Assembly (NCBI GenBank): GCA_023391015.1
Contig: JAEWBT010000009.1
Span: 1 to 6,392, forward strand
DNA from: Bacteroidota bacterium
Lineage (GTDB): Bacteria; Bacteroidota; Bacteroidia; Chitinophagales; Chitinophagaceae
Reading direction: 5' to 3'
Length of the DNA stretch: 6,392 nt
Shown here in pieces: positions 5,064 to 6,392 of this stretch (position 1 is the first letter of the stretch; each line of letters begins with the position of its first letter). A model generated the notes under the pieces. The model was not told the DNA's origin, did no database searches, and saw only the letters and a list, made by a program, of their open reading frames with translations. A program made the position numbers and the translations under genes.

Positions 5064-5924
5064 CTACAAGCTGCCGGAAAAAGTGTCGCCCTGATCGATA
5101 TCGCCGCTTTGGTAGCCGCGTTTAAACCAATACATCCGCTGCTCCGAGGTGCCGTGGGTAAAACTTTCGGGTTGCACATAACCGCGGCTCATCTCCTGAA
5201 TGTTATCATCGCCCACAGCCGCCGCCGCACCCAGGGCTTCCTGAATGTCGCCGGGTTCCACAACGCCCTGCATCTGCTGCGTATAATGCGCCCAGATGCC
5301 GGCCAGAAAATCGGCCTGCAACTCCAGCCGCACTGATAAGGCATTGGCCTCGGCTTCGCTGCTGCGCTGCATCATCTGCTGCACTTTTCCGGAAATTCCC
5401 AGCAAATTCTGCACATGGTGGCCTACCTCATGGGCCACTACATAAGCCAGGGCAGAATCACCCGGCGCGTTGAATTTTCCCCTCAATTCATCCGCAAAAG
5501 CTAAATCGATATATACTTTTTGGTCGGCAGGGCAGTAGAACGGACCCGCAGCTGCCGAAGCGGTGCCACAACCCGTTTGCACGCCGTCGTCATAAATGCG
5601 CAGCGTGGGTTTTTGATACTGCTCGCGGTATTTCTCCATAAACAGCTGCGTCCACACATCTTCGGTAGTGGTGAGTACTTTCTTCACAAAAACGGCCGTG
5701 GCGTCATCTGCCCGCTGGCCGGGTGCCCCCCGCTCGCTCACCGTACCCGGACCGCTATCGCCCTGCGGCAAAATCTGCGACGGATCACCGCCCAAAAAAT
5801 ACACAATCAGGGCCAGCACCGTAGCGCCCAGCCCGCCACCAAACAACATTCGTCCCCCGCGTCCACCACTGGTGCCGCGCGTGTCTTCTACGTTGGAGCT
5901 TTCGTTGATATTTCTTAAATCCAT
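5064..5924 (-). CDS. ypfJ: YpfJ-like neutral zinc metallopeptidase
   Basis: A 286-residue membrane-anchored protein of the putative neutral zinc metallopeptidase family (Zn_peptidase, PF04228), close to the usual length of about 290. The N-terminus has the family signature SSNVEDTRG (9-17). One transmembrane helix (about 26-46, MLFGGGLGATVLALIVYFLGG) probably leaves the C-terminal domain in the periplasm. The zinc site is HEVGHH at 165-170 (His165 and His169 as ligands, Glu166 as catalytic base). Glu201 in ELQADF (201-206) is the probable third ligand. Cys119 and Cys131 flank a segment (GTASAAAGPFY) and may form a disulfide. The substrate is unknown for this family. The gene lies 85 bp downstream of nadE on the same strand and upstream of the 79-aa gene. 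Its leader partly resembles those of the two small genes. Confidence 0.93.
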   Translation of the reverse strand: MDLRNINESSNVEDTRGTSGGRGGRMLFGGGLGATVLALIVYFLGGDPSQILPQGDSGPGTVSERGAPGQRADDATAVFVKKVLTTTEDVWTQLFMEKYREQYQKPTLRIYDDGVQTGCGTASAAAGPFYCPADQKVYIDLAFADELRGKFNAPGDSALAYVVAHEVGHHVQNLLGISGKVQQMMQRSSEAEANALSVRLELQADFLAGIWAHYTQQMQGVVEPGDIQEALGAAAAVGDDNIQEMSRGYVQPESFTHGTSEQRMYWFKRGYQSGDIDQGDTFSGSL

Positions 5925-5991
5925 GATTGAAATGCTTTTGGAGAGACAAGAGAAAGCACGAGGCTTTTAGGGGAATTTTAAAAACTGTGCC
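5925..5991 (-). promoter_or_regulatory. Leader/putative promoter of the metallopeptidase gene
   Basis: On the minus strand, GGCACAGTTTTT starts at 5991, followed at promoter-like distance by TTCCCCTAAAA. Nearer the gene come TCTCCAAAAGCATT and the start context TTTCAATCATGG. Compared with the 118-aa leader, the stretch TCTCC-(TT)-AAAA(C/G)C and the TCAAT(C/T)ATGG context are shared. Compared with the 79-aa leader, GGCACA(A/G)TTTT is shared. The GGCAC lies 67 bases before the ATG, further than in the other two, so the alignment is less secure. Confidence 0.3.
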
Positions 5992-6009
5992 GCTTCGCCT
6001 GAGAGAAGC
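5980..6009 (-). terminator. Weak candidate terminator after nadE
   Basis: GCTTC (5992-5996) and GAAGC (6005-6009) pair around an 8-nt loop immediately after the nadE stop codon. A five-base T-run (minus strand, 5984-5980) follows after seven unpaired bases. The stem is short and the T-run is distant, and the T-run may instead belong to the putative promoter of the metallopeptidase gene. Partial read-through is likely. Confidence 0.25.
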
Positions 6010-6392
6010 TCAACTCAAATATTTTGCCACAATCGGCAACCGACGGCCCATGCCAAATGCTTTGGGCGACACGCGGATGATGGGGCAGAACTGTGCCCGC
6101 TTAAACTCGGCGCGGTTTACCAGGCCCAGAATGCGGGTGATTAAGGCCGGGTCGTGGCCCTGCGCAGCCAACTCTTCCGGCCCCTGCCGCCGCTCAATGT
6201 ATTGGTACAGCATTTCATCTAAAATCTCGTAAGGCGGCAGGGAATCGGTGTCTTTCTGGCCGGGGCGCAGCTCGGCGCTCGGTGCTTTGGTGAGGATATG
6301 TTCCGGAATAACCTCGCCATTCCGGTTGATGTATTCGGCCAGCGCATACACCTGGGTTTTGTATAAATCGCCTAGCACACTCAGCGCGCCGG
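6010..6392 (-). CDS. nadE: NAD+ synthase, probably glutamine-dependent (C-terminal part)
   Basis: Only the last 126 codons are inside the window; the gene continues past position 6392. The visible part starts GALSVLGDLYKTQVY, which matches the NAD+ synthase segment after the ATP-binding core. It continues with ILTKAPSAELRPGQKDTDSLPPYEILDEML, the conserved loop and helix of the synthetase domain near the deamido-NAD/ATP site. It ends with NRAEFKRAQFCPIIRVSPKAFGMGRRLPIVAKY, the C-terminal arrangement seen mainly in the long, glutamine-hydrolysing enzymes rather than the short ammonia-dependent ones. The enzyme amidates nicotinate adenine dinucleotide to NAD+ using ATP in the cytoplasm. The GTG at 6378 is an internal Val codon, not a start. 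The P-loop SGGxDS motif and any N-terminal glutaminase domain lie outside the window. The stop is TGA at 6012-6010. Confidence 0.95.
   Translation of the reverse strand, partial: GALSVLGDLYKTQVYALAEYINRNGEVIPEHILTKAPSAELRPGQKDTDSLPPYEILDEMLYQYIERRQGPEELAAQGHDPALITRILGLVNRAEFKRAQFCPIIRVSPKAFGMGRRLPIVAKYLS

Noticed and set aside
5012..5179. N-terminal extension of the 79-aa protein
   Set aside because: It would overlap the last part of the metallopeptidase gene in another frame and has no support as protein sequence.
6376..6378. GTG as the start of nadE
   Set aside because: The frame stays open to the window edge and the upstream residues GALS continue the conserved NAD+ synthase sequence, so this is an internal Val codon.

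Overview
The window looks like chromosomal DNA from a member of the Bacteroidota, with GC content of roughly one half. The main evidence is the TamL-type Omp85 lipoprotein, which is characteristic of that phylum. A DUF4476 secreted protein and A/T-rich translation starts without a clear Shine-Dalgarno sequence agree with this. I cannot name the genus from sequence alone. There are no insertion sequences, phage genes, tRNA or rRNA genes, or CRISPR arrays.

Layout from left to right. Positions 1-165 are a non-coding repeat region: two converging arrays of tiny hairpins separated by an invariant GTTGGA/TCCAAC hexamer. The second array abuts, and slightly overlaps, the end of tamL (159-2588, minus). 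tamL is divergent from a TrmH/SpoU-family RNA methyltransferase gene (2610-3338, plus), with only 21 bp between the two starts. A secreted DUF4476 protein gene (3380-4087, plus) follows. A strong bidirectional terminator (4129-4166) separates this plus-strand block from a minus-strand block. Read in its own direction, the minus block runs: nadE (3' end of the gene only, entering from the right edge, 6392-6010), a ypfJ-like neutral zinc metallopeptidase (5924-5064), a 79-residue hydrophilic protein (5011-4772) and a 118-residue hydrophilic protein (4545-4189). A second good terminator (4598-4627) lies between the last two, so the 118-residue gene should have its own promoter.

How the genes relate. 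tamL serves outer-membrane assembly, and the methyltransferase modifies RNA; these are housekeeping functions. nadE makes NAD+. The metallopeptidase and the two small disordered proteins have similar leader sequences just upstream of their start codons, including GG(A/C)AC followed by a T-run and a C-rich block, and a TCAAT(T/C)ATGG start context. This suggests that the three are co-regulated as separate units of one regulon rather than simply forming an operon.

The most unusual signals are (1) the hairpin/hexamer arrays at the left edge, in which unrelated stem sequences keep perfect self-complementarity around a three-base loop; (2) the shared leaders of the three minus-strand genes; and (3) a strongly over-represented palindrome, TTCCGGAA (seven copies, five of them extended to TTTCCGGAAA), found in genes on both strands and between genes.
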